Shown here in pieces: positions 22,949 through 32,626 of a stretch of 42,040 bases of DNA (position 1 is its first letter; each line of letters begins with the position of its first letter). A program made the position numbers and the translations under genes. The stretch is taken from contig CALRFG010000003.1 of the NCBI GenBank assembly GCA_943356525.1, forward strand, positions 45,709 to 87,748. The letters run 5' to 3'. The notes under the pieces are model-generated. The model did no database searches. It had not been told where the DNA came from and saw nothing but the letters and a program-made list of their open reading frames with translations. The DNA comes from Candidatus Nomurabacteria bacterium. Its GTDB lineage: Bacteria > Patescibacteriota > Minisyncoccia > Phycocordibacterales > CAIZLB01.

Positions 22949-24451
22949 TTAGTTTATTTCCATTTCAACTTTTGGAAATAATGGTTTTTCAGGCATTTCT
23001 CTATCTTGTATATGTTTAATAATAGTAGGTACTGTTTTCGGTAAAATAGGTTCGATAAAAAGTATTATTGTGTAGAACCTAAGCAAAAGATTCTCTACAA
23101 TTTTTCTAGCCTCATCAGGATTTATTTTAAATAATTTGAAAGGCTCTTTTGTTTGTATATCGGCATCAATTGCTGATAATTCTTTCCATAAATAATTTGT
23201 ATAGGAGTTTATATCAAAATCTATCAAAGTTTTGTTCAGATTTTCATCAAGTCTTTTATAAAGATCAGTATTTTCTATACTGTCAAAATTAACAGAAACA
23301 TCATAAGATATCATCATTTTTATAAGTCTATTTGTCAGATTTCCAAGTCCATTTGAAAGATATCCGTTATAATTTGACACTATCAAATCTTCTGTAATCT
23401 CACCATCGTCAAATATAGGAATATTATTTGCGAAATAAAAACGTAAACCCTCAACACCAATTTTATTTATCATATCGACCGGACTGATTACATTTCCAAT
23501 AGTTTTACTCATCTTTCGACCACCTGATTGCATAAGACCATGTACGATTATATTTTTTGGTAATGGAATATCTGCTGCTAAAAGCATAGCTGGCCATATA
23601 AATGCATGAAATTTTAATATATCCTTACCTATAACATGTACACTTTGAGAAAGATCATTGTTCCAAAACATATTATAAAGACTTTCTGACTGCTTCTCAC
23701 CCTCTGATCCTCCATAACCTAAGGCTGATATATAATTAACCAAGGCATCTCCCCAAACATATATACCTTGAGTCTGGTCCCCTGGAACCGGTATTACATT
23801 TGCTTGACCTTTATTTGGTCTTGAAAAACTTATATCAAATAAATCATTCTCTATTATTTTTAAAGCTTCATTTTTTCTTGATTCAGGGAAAATTTTTATG
23901 GTATTATTTAAAAGAGATTCTTTTACTTTTTCCGCGTATTTTGTAAGTTTAAAAAAATAGTTTTTCTCTTTTATAAAATCTGGTTTTGTACCATGGTCTG
24001 GACATAATCCGTCAACCAAATCTTTTTCAGTTTTAAAACTTTCACAACCAACACAATAAAAACCTTCGTAAAAACCTTCGTATATGTCACCTTTTTCGAC
24101 CAAATTATTCCATAACGCTATAACACCAGTATGATGCCTTTCTTTATTTGTAGTTCTTATGTATTGATCATAAGATATGTCTAATTTCTCAAAAAGTAGT
24201 ATAACATTTTTAGCTTGGAGATCGAGATATTCTATAACATCTTGGCCCACCTCATCGGCTTTATTTTGTATCTTTAAACTATTTTCGTCAGCACCTGTTA
24301 AAAAATATGTTTGTTTACCTGCCAAACGTGCCATGCGAGCAAAAAAATCACAGATAGAAGTTGTATATGTATGTCCTATGTGTAGCTCACCGTTTGGATA
24401 GAAAATAGGTGTTGTTATGTAGAATTTTTCTTGATCTGATTGACTTTGCAT
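22949..24451 (-). CDS. metG: methionyl-tRNA synthetase
   Basis: The enzyme charges tRNA-Met. The class I HIGH motif is in PNGELHIGHTYT (near residue 22) and KMSKT in GGRKMSKTIGN (near residue 313). The connective domain has one knuckle of the zinc type, CVGCES and LCPDHG, where the last Cys is replaced by His. At 500 residues it lacks the C-terminal tRNA-binding EMAP-like domain, as in other short bacterial forms. A TGATATATT element ends 6 nt before the ATG (24458-24466), so the mRNA is probably leaderless. Confidence 0.95.
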   Translation of the reverse strand: MQSQSDQEKFYITTPIFYPNGELHIGHTYTTSICDFFARMARLAGKQTYFLTGADENSLKIQNKADEVGQDVIEYLDLQAKNVILLFEKLDISYDQYIRTTNKERHHTGVIALWNNLVEKGDIYEGFYEGFYCVGCESFKTEKDLVDGLCPDHGTKPDFIKEKNYFFKLTKYAEKVKESLLNNTIKIFPESRKNEALKIIENDLFDISFSRPNKGQANVIPVPGDQTQGIYVWGDALVNYISALGYGGSEGEKQSESLYNMFWNNDLSQSVHVIGKDILKFHAFIWPAMLLAADIPLPKNIIVHGLMQSGGRKMSKTIGNVISPVDMINKIGVEGLRFYFANNIPIFDDGEITEDLIVSNYNGYLSNGLGNLTNRLIKMMISYDVSVNFDSIENTDLYKRLDENLNKTLIDFDINSYTNYLWKELSAIDADIQTKEPFKLFKINPDEARKIVENLLLRFYTIILFIEPILPKTVPTIIKHIQDREMPEKPLFPKVEMEIN

Positions 24452-24472
24452 TATCTCAATATATCACAAAAA

Positions 24473-25540
24473 CTAAACAGTTTCCTCTTCTATCATGTTG
24501 TCTCTTCTTGCTCTATCATCCATAAACTCTACTATCAAAACCGATATAGGAATAGACAATATAATACCTATAAACCCAGCCAACTCTATACCTGCAATAA
24601 GTGAAATGATGACCAACATAGGAGGTACTCCGATAATCTTTTTCATTACCGCTGGATATATAACATGTGCTTCTATCTGATGTATGATAGTAAAAACTAT
24701 AACAACTATAATCGCCGCAGCAAAACCTCCACTTATAAAAGTAAGTAGGAATGCTACTATAGTCGAAACGAAAGTACCTATTACCGGTATGAACTCCATA
24801 AAACCAGCTATCAAAGCTATAAGTAATATATTTTGTATTTTAACACCTAAAAATATATTTAAAACGGAGAGACTGACTAAGACGATAAGAAATACTATAC
24901 CCATAAGAACAAGTTGGCCTTGCATCCATAAACCTATTTTTTTCTGTACCCTGTCCCAAAGATCTGTTATGTATTTTTCATATTCTTTTGGTGAAATAAG
25001 TTTCAAAAACTTACCTACCCCCCTTTCTTCTATTGACATATATATTGACAATACCAGTATCAAAATAAAAGTAACAATACTGTCAAAGAATCTGCTAAAA
25101 GTATCAAAAACACCACCTGCAAAATCTGACAGCGATGAAATAATCAAAGTTGTTAAATCTTCTATTGAAATAGTTTGAGGTATTTCTGGAAATATATTTT
25201 TAGCTGTTTTATATAATCCTTTTTGTATAGGATTTAATAAGTCTGAGGTTTTAACTGTTTCTGGTAAAGAGTTTAAAGCAGTTAGCGATTCTTTTAATAA
25301 TGGAGGTAATGCGAAAAATATAAAAGATACAAATATAGCAACTAGTAACATATAAGAAGTTAAAACGGAAAACCCTCTGTTCATACCTCGTTTTTTAAAG
25401 AAAAGTACCATCGGTTCTATAAAAGAGGCTACTATGACAGCGACCAATATAGACACTATGAGTGATTTTAATTGTATCAATGCAAGAAAAGCCAATATAC
25501 CTATAGTTATTTTAAAAATATCTTTGGCTGTTATCCTCAT
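24473..25540 (-). CDS. AI-2E family transporter (PF01594-type permease)
   Basis: The 355-residue protein has about eight transmembrane helices. An initial helical cluster (residues 8-75) is followed by an amphipathic loop and the conserved half with MSIEERGVGKFLKLISP, then GQLVLMGIVFLIVL, LIAGFMEFIPVIGTFVS and the C-terminal HQIEAHVIYPAVMKKIIGVPP (quoted in parts), all typical of the family. Known members export signalling molecules or exchange ions. A TACAAT (25547-25552) ends 6 nt before the ATG. It lies between metG and glyS, which does not inform on substrate. Confidence 0.9.
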   Translation of the reverse strand: MRITAKDIFKITIGILAFLALIQLKSLIVSILVAVIVASFIEPMVLFFKKRGMNRGFSVLTSYMLLVAIFVSFIFFALPPLLKESLTALNSLPETVKTSDLLNPIQKGLYKTAKNIFPEIPQTISIEDLTTLIISSLSDFAGGVFDTFSRFFDSIVTFILILVLSIYMSIEERGVGKFLKLISPKEYEKYITDLWDRVQKKIGLWMQGQLVLMGIVFLIVLVSLSVLNIFLGVKIQNILLIALIAGFMEFIPVIGTFVSTIVAFLLTFISGGFAAAIIVVIVFTIIHQIEAHVIYPAVMKKIIGVPPMLVIISLIAGIELAGFIGIILSIPISVLIVEFMDDRARRDNMIEEETV

Positions 25541-25599
25541 AACTGTATTGTATGTTTTTTTATGAGGTTGTGCAATGGTATTTTAGTTTCTTTTATTGA

Positions 25600-26979
25600 C
25601 TACTTAAATATATTTTCCAAATCTTCAATCTTCACCACCTCCTGCTTTCCTCTATCTCTATCTCTCAAAGTCACAGTACCTTTCTCAAGACTATCAAAAT
25701 CAACAGTTAAACAAATAGGTGTTCCTATTTCATCTTGTCTTCTATATCTCTTTCCTATACTTTGTGTCTCATCATATACAATCTTTGATTTTGCTATACC
25801 ATTTTTTGTTGCGATGTTTTTAACCATTTCAAAAACCTCTTTTGCTTTATTTACTAACTCTTCTTTATTTTTCACTAATGGCAATACAGCAATTCTATAT
25901 GGGGCAATATTTTTATGTAATCTCAAAACGATTCTTTCTTCTTCACCCATATCATCCGTGGCATATGCAGTAGACAATATGGCTAATATAGTTCTATCTA
26001 GTCCAAATGATGGCTCTATACAATGTGGTATAAACCTTTCTTTTGTTTCTTCGTCAAAATATGACAAATCAACTTTTGAGCCCTCACTGTGCGCTTTTAA
26101 ATCAAAGTCAGTTCTATTTGCAAGACCAAATAATTCTTTTCTTCCTATTGGAAAATCATATTCAAAATCTATAGTTCTTGATGAATAATGAGCTCTATCT
26201 TCATCCCCTATCTCTAATTCGTGCAACTTTTCTTTGTCAAGACCAATGTCAAGTATAAATTCTTTTATTTCTTTTTGAAAGTGTGAGAAGGCCTCGTCTG
26301 CTCTTTGTGGATGAGTAAAATACTCTATCTCCATTTGCTCAAATTCTCTTACCCGAAAGACAAAATCACGGGGTGCGATCTCATTTCTGAAAGCTTTACC
26401 AATCTGGGCCATACCGAAAGGAAGTTTTGGATGGAAAGTATCTTGTATATTTTTGAAATTTACAAACATACCCTGAGCGGTTTCAGGACGAAGGTACACA
26501 ACATTGTCATCCGACTCTATGGCTCCGATATTTGTTTTGAACATCATGTTAAATTGCCTAACTTCACCAAAATCATTTCCGTCTATTGATTTTATTTTAT
26601 TTTCCTTAATCATCGTATCCATATCAGCTAATGATTTTCCAGATACATTAAAACCAGCAGCTTCTAAAACATGATCTGCTCTATATCTTTTTTTAGTTTT
26701 TAAATCTTCAACTAGAGGATCGGCAAAACCACCAACGTGACCTGACGCAATCCAAACCTTTGGATTCATAAGTATAGCAGCGTCTACACCATAAATATCA
26801 GATCTATTATCAACAAATCTCTCCCACCAAAGTCTCTTCACTTGATCCTTAATCATAAGACCCAGAGGACCATAATCCCAAGTACCAGAAAGACCTCCGT
26901 ATATATCGGAGCCTTGATATATAAAACCACGACGTTTGCACAGTGAAATAATATCTTCCAAGGTTGTTTCTTTAGCCAT
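25600..26979 (-). CDS. glyQS: glycyl-tRNA synthetase, dimeric (alpha2) type
   Basis: This class II enzyme charges tRNA-Gly. It is the single-chain type also found in eukaryotes and archaea, not the split alpha/beta type. Motifs: GSDIYGGLSGTWDYGPLG near the N-terminus, RPETAQGMFVNFKN, motif 2 FRNEIAPRDFVFRVREFEQMEIEYF (quoted in parts), motif 3 PSFGLDRTILAIL, then the anticodon-binding domain (about residues 350-455, VLPLVKNKEEL). The length of 459 is normal. A TATACA-like element lies a few nt before the ATG. Confidence 0.95.
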   Translation of the reverse strand: MAKETTLEDIISLCKRRGFIYQGSDIYGGLSGTWDYGPLGLMIKDQVKRLWWERFVDNRSDIYGVDAAILMNPKVWIASGHVGGFADPLVEDLKTKKRYRADHVLEAAGFNVSGKSLADMDTMIKENKIKSIDGNDFGEVRQFNMMFKTNIGAIESDDNVVYLRPETAQGMFVNFKNIQDTFHPKLPFGMAQIGKAFRNEIAPRDFVFRVREFEQMEIEYFTHPQRADEAFSHFQKEIKEFILDIGLDKEKLHELEIGDEDRAHYSSRTIDFEYDFPIGRKELFGLANRTDFDLKAHSEGSKVDLSYFDEETKERFIPHCIEPSFGLDRTILAILSTAYATDDMGEEERIVLRLHKNIAPYRIAVLPLVKNKEELVNKAKEVFEMVKNIATKNGIAKSKIVYDETQSIGKRYRRQDEIGTPICLTVDFDSLEKGTVTLRDRDRGKQEVVKIEDLENIFK

Positions 26980-27069
26980 ATAATGTATAGGTTAACATAT
27001 TTTGATCGAAATATGAATTAGCATTATTTATAAAACTTTATGTATATTCAATTTTAATATAGACAGCAC

Positions 27070-29730
27070 CTAAATCTCATTGAAAGCTGGATTTATCCGA
27101 CAAATCACCGATTTTGGCAGTACAGCAGGATTTAAACCTGAACATGCTACGATATATTTTGTATTAACAAATAGTGGTCCAAAAGATTTAGAACCAGTAC
27201 CTTTAATTATCTCCGAGGTATCACCTCCAGAGATTGTACAGTTAGCATCTTGGGGCATATTTTTAAGGTCCCAACCTACAATACATTTTCCACCTTTATC
27301 TAAAGAAATAAGAGGTTTTTTATTAAGAATAATTTCAGGAGGAGAAGTAATTTTAGTTTCATCAACATAACAATAAGTTGTAGCGGTTTGACCATCAGAA
27401 TCTGTTAAAGATACTTCTATTTTATAAGCATCATTATTTTGTTTTGAAAAAGTTTTAACATAAGGAGATGATTTGGTTAATACAGTGCTACTTGCACCTT
27501 GTTTATAGGTTATATTACCAATAGCATTAAAAGGTCTTACTGAGAGCGTGTTTTTAGTAGATCCAATTTCAACGACACAAGAACCAAATAACTTACAGGA
27601 TACATCATTGGTTGACGTAGAGTAAATATTGTTAGTCAAACATACTTTATCTCTTTCTTTGCAGACACACCCATCGTCTTCTACGTCACATGTTGTACTA
27701 GTTTGACTTGGAATCCATTTACTATCTAAAACACATTGACTAATATTTGTTGTACGAGCTTCACAATACTTCATTAAGTCATAATTACCACCAATATTAT
27801 AAAAAATCTCTTCTTTTTTTGGTGACGTAGCTTTACAAACATCTAAAGAAAATTTTCCGACCTCAATTATTTTAACCTGTGCATGTTTATAGTCTGAAGA
27901 CTTTCCTGAATAATAACTTGATAGATTAATAGTACAATCACCGTTATATTTCGCAACTAAATTATTTGTTTTTTTTGAATATGGTGTATCTCTTAATTCA
28001 AGAGGAGTACCTTTTTTAAATTCGAATATAGCATATCGTTTAGCAATCCAATCAGAACCTTCTTTATCAGCAATCAAATAAAATGAATCATTTGCTCCTA
28101 ATCCACTTATGTTTGTACACACATCAACTGATGCTGAAACAGGACCAACCCAAGCTCTTGGGGATTCTATATTCAAAAATTTTCCACTTGATATATATCC
28201 TTCATATAATTCTTGACCAGAACAAACTATTCGATTAATTAAATTATCAGTTAAACTATAAAAAATACTAGAATTTACCCTTATTGACTTACACATGTCT
28301 GTACTTATCTTTCCGACCTCAATTATTTTAACCTGTGCATGTTTATAGTTTGAAGACTTTCCTGAATAATAACTTGATAGATTAATAGTACAATCACCGT
28401 TATATTTCGCAACTAAATTATTTGTTTTTTTTGAATATGGTGTATCTCTTAATTCAAGAGGAGTACCTTTTTTAAATTCGAATATAGCATATCGTTTAGC
28501 AATCCAATCAGAACCTTCTTTATCAGCAATCAAATAAAATGAATCATTTGCTCCTAATCCACTTATGTTTGTACACACATCAACTGATGCTGAAACAGGA
28601 CCAACCCAAGCTCTTGGGGATTCTATATTTTTAACATTTCCTGTTGAAAAAAACTTAAACACTCTCGTATTTAAAGTGTTGGAAGTATCACAGGTATCAG
28701 AAGTTTGGCACAAATTGGTTAATATTTTACTATTAACACATGTATCACTAGGTTTTATACCACAATTATGAGAAGATGCTTTAACCTTATCCACAAAAAA
28801 TGTTGTCGAAAACAACATTAATAATATTATCAAAGCTTTACTTTTTTTAAATTTTTTATTTAAAAATAGTAAAATTATCAATAATAAAACAATTAGAATA
28901 CATAATGAAAATAAAGCTATTTCAAAAGTACTATATTTGGGTACATTATTTATATACTCAATTACCTTTGTTTTTGAAATTAAAATACTATTATTTGAAT
29001 CAAGAACTTCAACTTTAAAGATTACTGGTAATTTGGAATCAATTGTTTTTAAAATATTTTCGTTTATATTAATCATTCCATATCCAGAAAAAATACGTTC
29101 TTCTTCTTTTATAAAAATTTCATTATCACCATTTAGAATGGTTATTCTAAATTTATTATTCTCTTCTTTACTTGTTTCGGGATTAAAATTACTATACATA
29201 ATATTTCCAAACAATTCATTATTTTCTATATGAACATTTATACTATCCAAGTTATATCTAGTTGATGAAACTAAAAAATCTTGACTTAATGTGTATTTTT
29301 TAGAATTAAAATCAACTGCATCAATTTTTATAATATAGGAACCTTGCGGAAAAGTTACGGGTATATTTAAAACGTATTTATTATTAATTATAGATATATT
29401 TTTTTTATCTATTGTGGTATCCAGAATATCCATGAAAAAAACAACTTCATTTTTTTCATTTATTATATTTAAAATTAACAAATTAAATTCTTCATACTCT
29501 ATTGTTCCATCAATATTTTTTATTTTAGTTAATTCAGTCGTTATCTTTAAGTCTGAATCTTTATTCAAATAAATTTTATTATCAGAATTTATAATAGATG
29601 AGTTTGTTATTATTTTAAAAACATCATCAGATTTTAAAATTATTTCATTTGCATTAACTGACACTGACATAAAGTAAAAAATAATTGAGGTAATTGCTAT
29701 TATTTTTTTAATATAATTTTTAGAAATCAT
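27070..29730 (-). CDS. large surface protein with internal identical repeats
   Basis: The 886-residue protein starts with a signal peptide (residues 1-26). A beta-rich, Asn/Ile/Lys-rich region (27-265) follows, then a two-helix membrane hairpin (about 269-290 and 300-316). The second helix looks like a fresh signal peptide (ending VKASS at 316-320). A Cys-containing exterior region follows, with two copies of a ~107-residue block (368-474 and 520-626) that differ at one residue (Asn/Asp), and the C-terminal part has more Cys pairs and Ig-like strands. The disulfide-rich exterior fits the DsbA-like protein encoded at 2849. TATAAT at 29737-29742 ends 6 nt before the ATG. No named family is recognised; it is probably a cell-surface adhesin or structural protein. 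Confidence 0.8.
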   Translation of the reverse strand: MISKNYIKKIIAITSIIFYFMSVSVNANEIILKSDDVFKIITNSSIINSDNKIYLNKDSDLKITTELTKIKNIDGTIEYEEFNLLILNIINEKNEVVFFMDILDTTIDKKNISIINNKYVLNIPVTFPQGSYIIKIDAVDFNSKKYTLSQDFLVSSTRYNLDSINVHIENNELFGNIMYSNFNPETSKEENNKFRITILNGDNEIFIKEEERIFSGYGMININENILKTIDSKLPVIFKVEVLDSNNSILISKTKVIEYINNVPKYSTFEIALFSLCILIVLLLIILLFLNKKFKKSKALIILLMLFSTTFFVDKVKASSHNCGIKPSDTCVNSKILTNLCQTSDTCDTSNTLNTRVFKFFSTGNVKNIESPRAWVGPVSASVDVCTNISGLGANDSFYLIADKEGSDWIAKRYAIFEFKKGTPLELRDTPYSKKTNNLVAKYNGDCTINLSSYYSGKSSNYKHAQVKIIEVGKISTDMCKSIRVNSSIFYSLTDNLINRIVCSGQELYEGYISSGKFLNIESPRAWVGPVSASVDVCTNISGLGANDSFYLIADKEGSDWIAKRYAIFEFKKGTPLELRDTPYSKKTNNLVAKYNGDCTINLSSYYSGKSSDYKHAQVKIIEVGKFSLDVCKATSPKKEEIFYNIGGNYDLMKYCEARTTNISQCVLDSKWIPSQTSTTCDVEDDGCVCKERDKVCLTNNIYSTSTNDVSCKLFGSCVVEIGSTKNTLSVRPFNAIGNITYKQGASSTVLTKSSPYVKTFSKQNNDAYKIEVSLTDSDGQTATTYCYVDETKITSPPEIILNKKPLISLDKGGKCIVGWDLKNMPQDANCTISGGDTSEIIKGTGSKSFGPLFVNTKYIVACSGLNPAVLPKSVICRINPAFNEI
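27854..28173 (-). repeat. 320-bp direct repeat, copy 2 in gene order
   Basis: This copy matches 28310-28629 at all positions except one, by direct reading. The offset is 456 bp (152 codons), so the frame is kept. The match ends abruptly on both sides. Confidence 0.95.
28310..28629 (-). repeat. 320-bp direct repeat, copy 1 in gene order
   Basis: This copy encodes residues 368-474 of the surface protein. The protein segments after the two copies (GKISTDMCKS... and GKFSLDVCKA...) are clearly related but diverged, while the 320 bp themselves are nearly identical. Confidence 0.95.
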
Positions 29731-29761
29731 ATCTTTATTATATACAATTTTTTCATATATG

Positions 29762-32002
29762 CTATTTCACCCTACCATCAATTTCAACATTTTTACCTAC
29801 AGTCACAGCTGACGTAAGTGCATTATTTTTTAGCTGCATTCTCTCACCTGTAAAACTATCTGTCGCAGTTAATGCTGGACTCATTATTATTTGAGGTAAT
29901 TTACCTTTTTGCGTTAGTGTAGGGGTAAAACCTATTTTAAAATAAAATTCTTTTATAGCTTTATCTATACCGACTCCTGATTCTATATCTCCAAGAGATA
30001 TTGTTATTTCACGAGTTGATTGATTATACTTAATGGCTGCTGGTGTTATATTTGGACCGTAAACACCTTTCCAAGTAGCATTTGGGGGCAACTTAGCTGT
30101 AAACTCAACCCCTTTTATTGTATTGGCTGTATTGGATATATTTCCAATATATTTATACACTGTTTCTTTGTTTATCTCAGGAGAGTAAGTACCTTTGTCA
30201 TATGCTAAGTTTGAACTAAACATTACATCTGTTTTTAGCCTTAATTGTTTTTTTGTACTAGCAACTATGTTTTCAGTTACCCTATTTTGACCCAATCTTT
30301 GTGCTTTAACGTTTATAGTTATATCCGACGTTGCACGTTTTAGTGTCTTGATAAGACTTTCATCGCTATTTATCGTAGCCAAATTGAAACTAAGTTCACG
30401 ACTTTCTCCTGGCGGTATATTTGTCAAGCTTTGATTCAAGGATTTATCCCATAGAACAATATCTCTGTTAGAGTCGTAAAATCCATCATTAGAGTTTACA
30501 CTTCGACGATCTATAAGAACACCTCCCAAAGAAACTTCTATAACTACATCAGTTATAGCATCTTTAAGGTTGTTTGTTATTACAAGATCTGATTTTAGAA
30601 TCTGACCATAGCTTACAGGATTATTTTCTGTATTATTACCATCTATTAAAAGTTTTGTAACTACAAAAGGTTTTCGTATCTCTATTAGATTATCTTGTGT
30701 TGTTAAAACCGTTAACATTTGTTTTGTTTTAGCTTCCTCAACACCTAAAATAAATCTGAAGTTTTTATCTACATTTACTTCTCCTATAAATTTTCCTTTA
30801 AGTTTTATACCTGTTGATGACAAAGATTCAATACTATCAAAAGACCAAGTATTATTATCTGAATCTGGTTTTGGACTAGCTTCCAATAATCTGTAGCCAA
30901 AAGGATATTCAACTCTCAATTGTATATTTTTTAAAGACTCTTCTGTGTTTGACTCAAGTTTTATATCAAAATTTAATTCTTGATTATTATTTATCTCTTT
31001 AACATTGTTTACGGTTATAGTTATCGGACTTCCTGCAATAAATACACCTATATCTTTATCTGTTTTAAATATAGTAGCTGAATCATTTATATTGAATTCA
31101 TATGAATATCTGATATTTTTCTTAACACTCTGTTCGCCAAAAAAGACTACAGAGTTTTTCTGTCTAATTGTTTCGCCAGGTCTGATGGTACCTACTGTTA
31201 TTCTCTCATTAGTTAAATCCTGAGTTCTGTCAGATGGAGATTTTGAGCCATCAGGATATTGAATAATTAAGTCTGAAAATATAAGATCTGTTGTATTATT
31301 ATTTGTAATATCAACTATAAAATCACTTACCTCACCACTCTTTACAGAAACCGGTCCTGTAATCTTTATATCTATCTTACTTGTTGATATAGTATTAGTA
31401 CCTTGAGAAAGACTTATATATGTGTAAAAAGCTGCACCTACAAAGAAAAAAAAGGTGAGCATGAATATAATAAAACCTAAGGTAAAATTATTTTTTTTAC
31501 CTCTGCCTTTAAGATTTTGATCTTGCATATCTGCACTATCGCCTATTTTTATAGTTTTAATATCAGGGTGATAATCAGTCTGAAAATCAGGATTAGTATT
31601 ATCAACTTTAGCTTTTGTTTCTAATGTCGGTTTTAAATTTGGATACAATGCCCTACCGCGACCCTCCAATTTAGCTTGAGCCAATTTTAATGCCATGTTT
31701 GTACGCTGTATACCACCCTCCAATTTGTTAATTCTTTCTTTTGTAAAGCTATCACCTTCAGCATTATTAAATTGCTTATTTAGAAAATCTGAAACCGATT
31801 CTTTATTTTCCCTTACTTCTGTAACTTTTTCTAAACCAGTATCTTTTATACCGTTGACATGTTGATCCCAAGAAGAAGCTACTTTTATATCATGCTTGCG
31901 TAAATTATTTAATTTTGAAGCATTATCAGACATAGACCTAGAATACAGTTTTTGCTTCAATGCTTCTATTTTTGTTCTATCATTATTATTTAAGCCGTTC
32001 AT
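29762..32002 (-). CDS. large single-pass surface protein with repeated beta domains
   Basis: The 746-residue protein has a hydrophilic, probably cytoplasmic N-terminal region of about 170 residues with coiled-coil character, one transmembrane helix (about 173-197, IIFMLTFFFFVGAAFYTY) and an extracellular part of about 550 residues made of Ig-like or DUF11-like beta domains. Repeating patterns such as DIKITGPVSVKSGEVSDF, IRPGETIRQKNSVVFFG and IPPGESRELSFNLA mark at least three related modules. TATAAT at 32009-32014 ends 6 nt before the ATG. It stands just upstream of the other large surface gene. Function is unknown; a scaffold at the cell surface is likely. Confidence 0.75.
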   Translation of the reverse strand: MNGLNNNDRTKIEALKQKLYSRSMSDNASKLNNLRKHDIKVASSWDQHVNGIKDTGLEKVTEVRENKESVSDFLNKQFNNAEGDSFTKERINKLEGGIQRTNMALKLAQAKLEGRGRALYPNLKPTLETKAKVDNTNPDFQTDYHPDIKTIKIGDSADMQDQNLKGRGKKNNFTLGFIIFMLTFFFFVGAAFYTYISLSQGTNTISTSKIDIKITGPVSVKSGEVSDFIVDITNNNTTDLIFSDLIIQYPDGSKSPSDRTQDLTNERITVGTIRPGETIRQKNSVVFFGEQSVKKNIRYSYEFNINDSATIFKTDKDIGVFIAGSPITITVNNVKEINNNQELNFDIKLESNTEESLKNIQLRVEYPFGYRLLEASPKPDSDNNTWSFDSIESLSSTGIKLKGKFIGEVNVDKNFRFILGVEEAKTKQMLTVLTTQDNLIEIRKPFVVTKLLIDGNNTENNPVSYGQILKSDLVITNNLKDAITDVVIEVSLGGVLIDRRSVNSNDGFYDSNRDIVLWDKSLNQSLTNIPPGESRELSFNLATINSDESLIKTLKRATSDITINVKAQRLGQNRVTENIVASTKKQLRLKTDVMFSSNLAYDKGTYSPEINKETVYKYIGNISNTANTIKGVEFTAKLPPNATWKGVYGPNITPAAIKYNQSTREITISLGDIESGVGIDKAIKEFYFKIGFTPTLTQKGKLPQIIMSPALTATDSFTGERMQLKNNALTSAVTVGKNVEIDGRVK

Positions 32003-32040
32003 ATAGTTATTATATGCTTATATAGAGCTTGGTGTAAAGA

Positions 32041-32622
32041 TTAAAAGTCTATTTTATTATACAAATTATTTAAATTTATTTTTTCGGTATCAAACCAAGC
32101 GGATAAATCTTTCTTTTCTTTTTTTAATACCTCTTCGATTATGATTTTATCAACAAACCCTTGTAAACCCCTAATATAAACAATAAAAAAAGTATTTATC
32201 TTATTTAGCATATCTACTTTATCAATATCATTGCTTTTAACTATATAAATAATAAATTTACATAGGTGAATAATCATATCGTATATCTCGGTATTGATAT
32301 TTTCAAAATAATCTCTTTCATCGTTGAAGAACAAACCTTCTGCCAATCTTAGAAACTGCACTATACTTTTTGATCCCGCAAAGGCAAACTTATGCTGCAC
32401 ATCAGTTAGTCTAAAAAACTCTTTACCTCTTACTACAGATATTTTATTAACCGAGAATGCTTTTATGTTTCCTTTGAGTTTAGAGCTCTCTTTTCTAAAA
32501 CTTGTTGCTATGATATTGATAACTCCAAATTTATCAGAAAAGGCTTTTATTAAAGAGTCGTTTTCTTGAATATTTTTTATATCAAATATGATGCAATTTG
32601 TCTCATATATAGTATAAACCAT
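32041..32622 (-). CDS. recO: DNA repair protein RecO (short form)
   Basis: The N-terminal OB-fold pattern of RecO is present: an opening strand YETNCIIFDIKN, then FGVINIIATSFRKESSKLKGN and VNKISVVRGKEFFRLTD (quoted in parts). The rest is helical. At 193 residues it is shorter than E. coli RecO (about 240), and the Cys4 zinc finger of Firmicutes and Thermus/Deinococcus forms is absent. RecO loads RecA on SSB-coated DNA; both partners are encoded in the window. The gene starts 4 nt after the ileS stop, so it is probably cotranscribed with ileS. Confidence 0.75.
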   Translation of the reverse strand: MVYTIYETNCIIFDIKNIQENDSLIKAFSDKFGVINIIATSFRKESSKLKGNIKAFSVNKISVVRGKEFFRLTDVQHKFAFAGSKSIVQFLRLAEGLFFNDERDYFENINTEIYDMIIHLCKFIIYIVKSNDIDKVDMLNKINTFFIVYIRGLQGFVDKIIIEEVLKKEKKDLSAWFDTEKINLNNLYNKIDF

Positions 32623-32626
32623 TACT

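Noticed and set aside
27854-28629. Direct repeats as a CRISPR array or transposon ends
   Set aside because: The units are 320 bp, coding and in frame, only two in number, and without short spacers or inverted ends.
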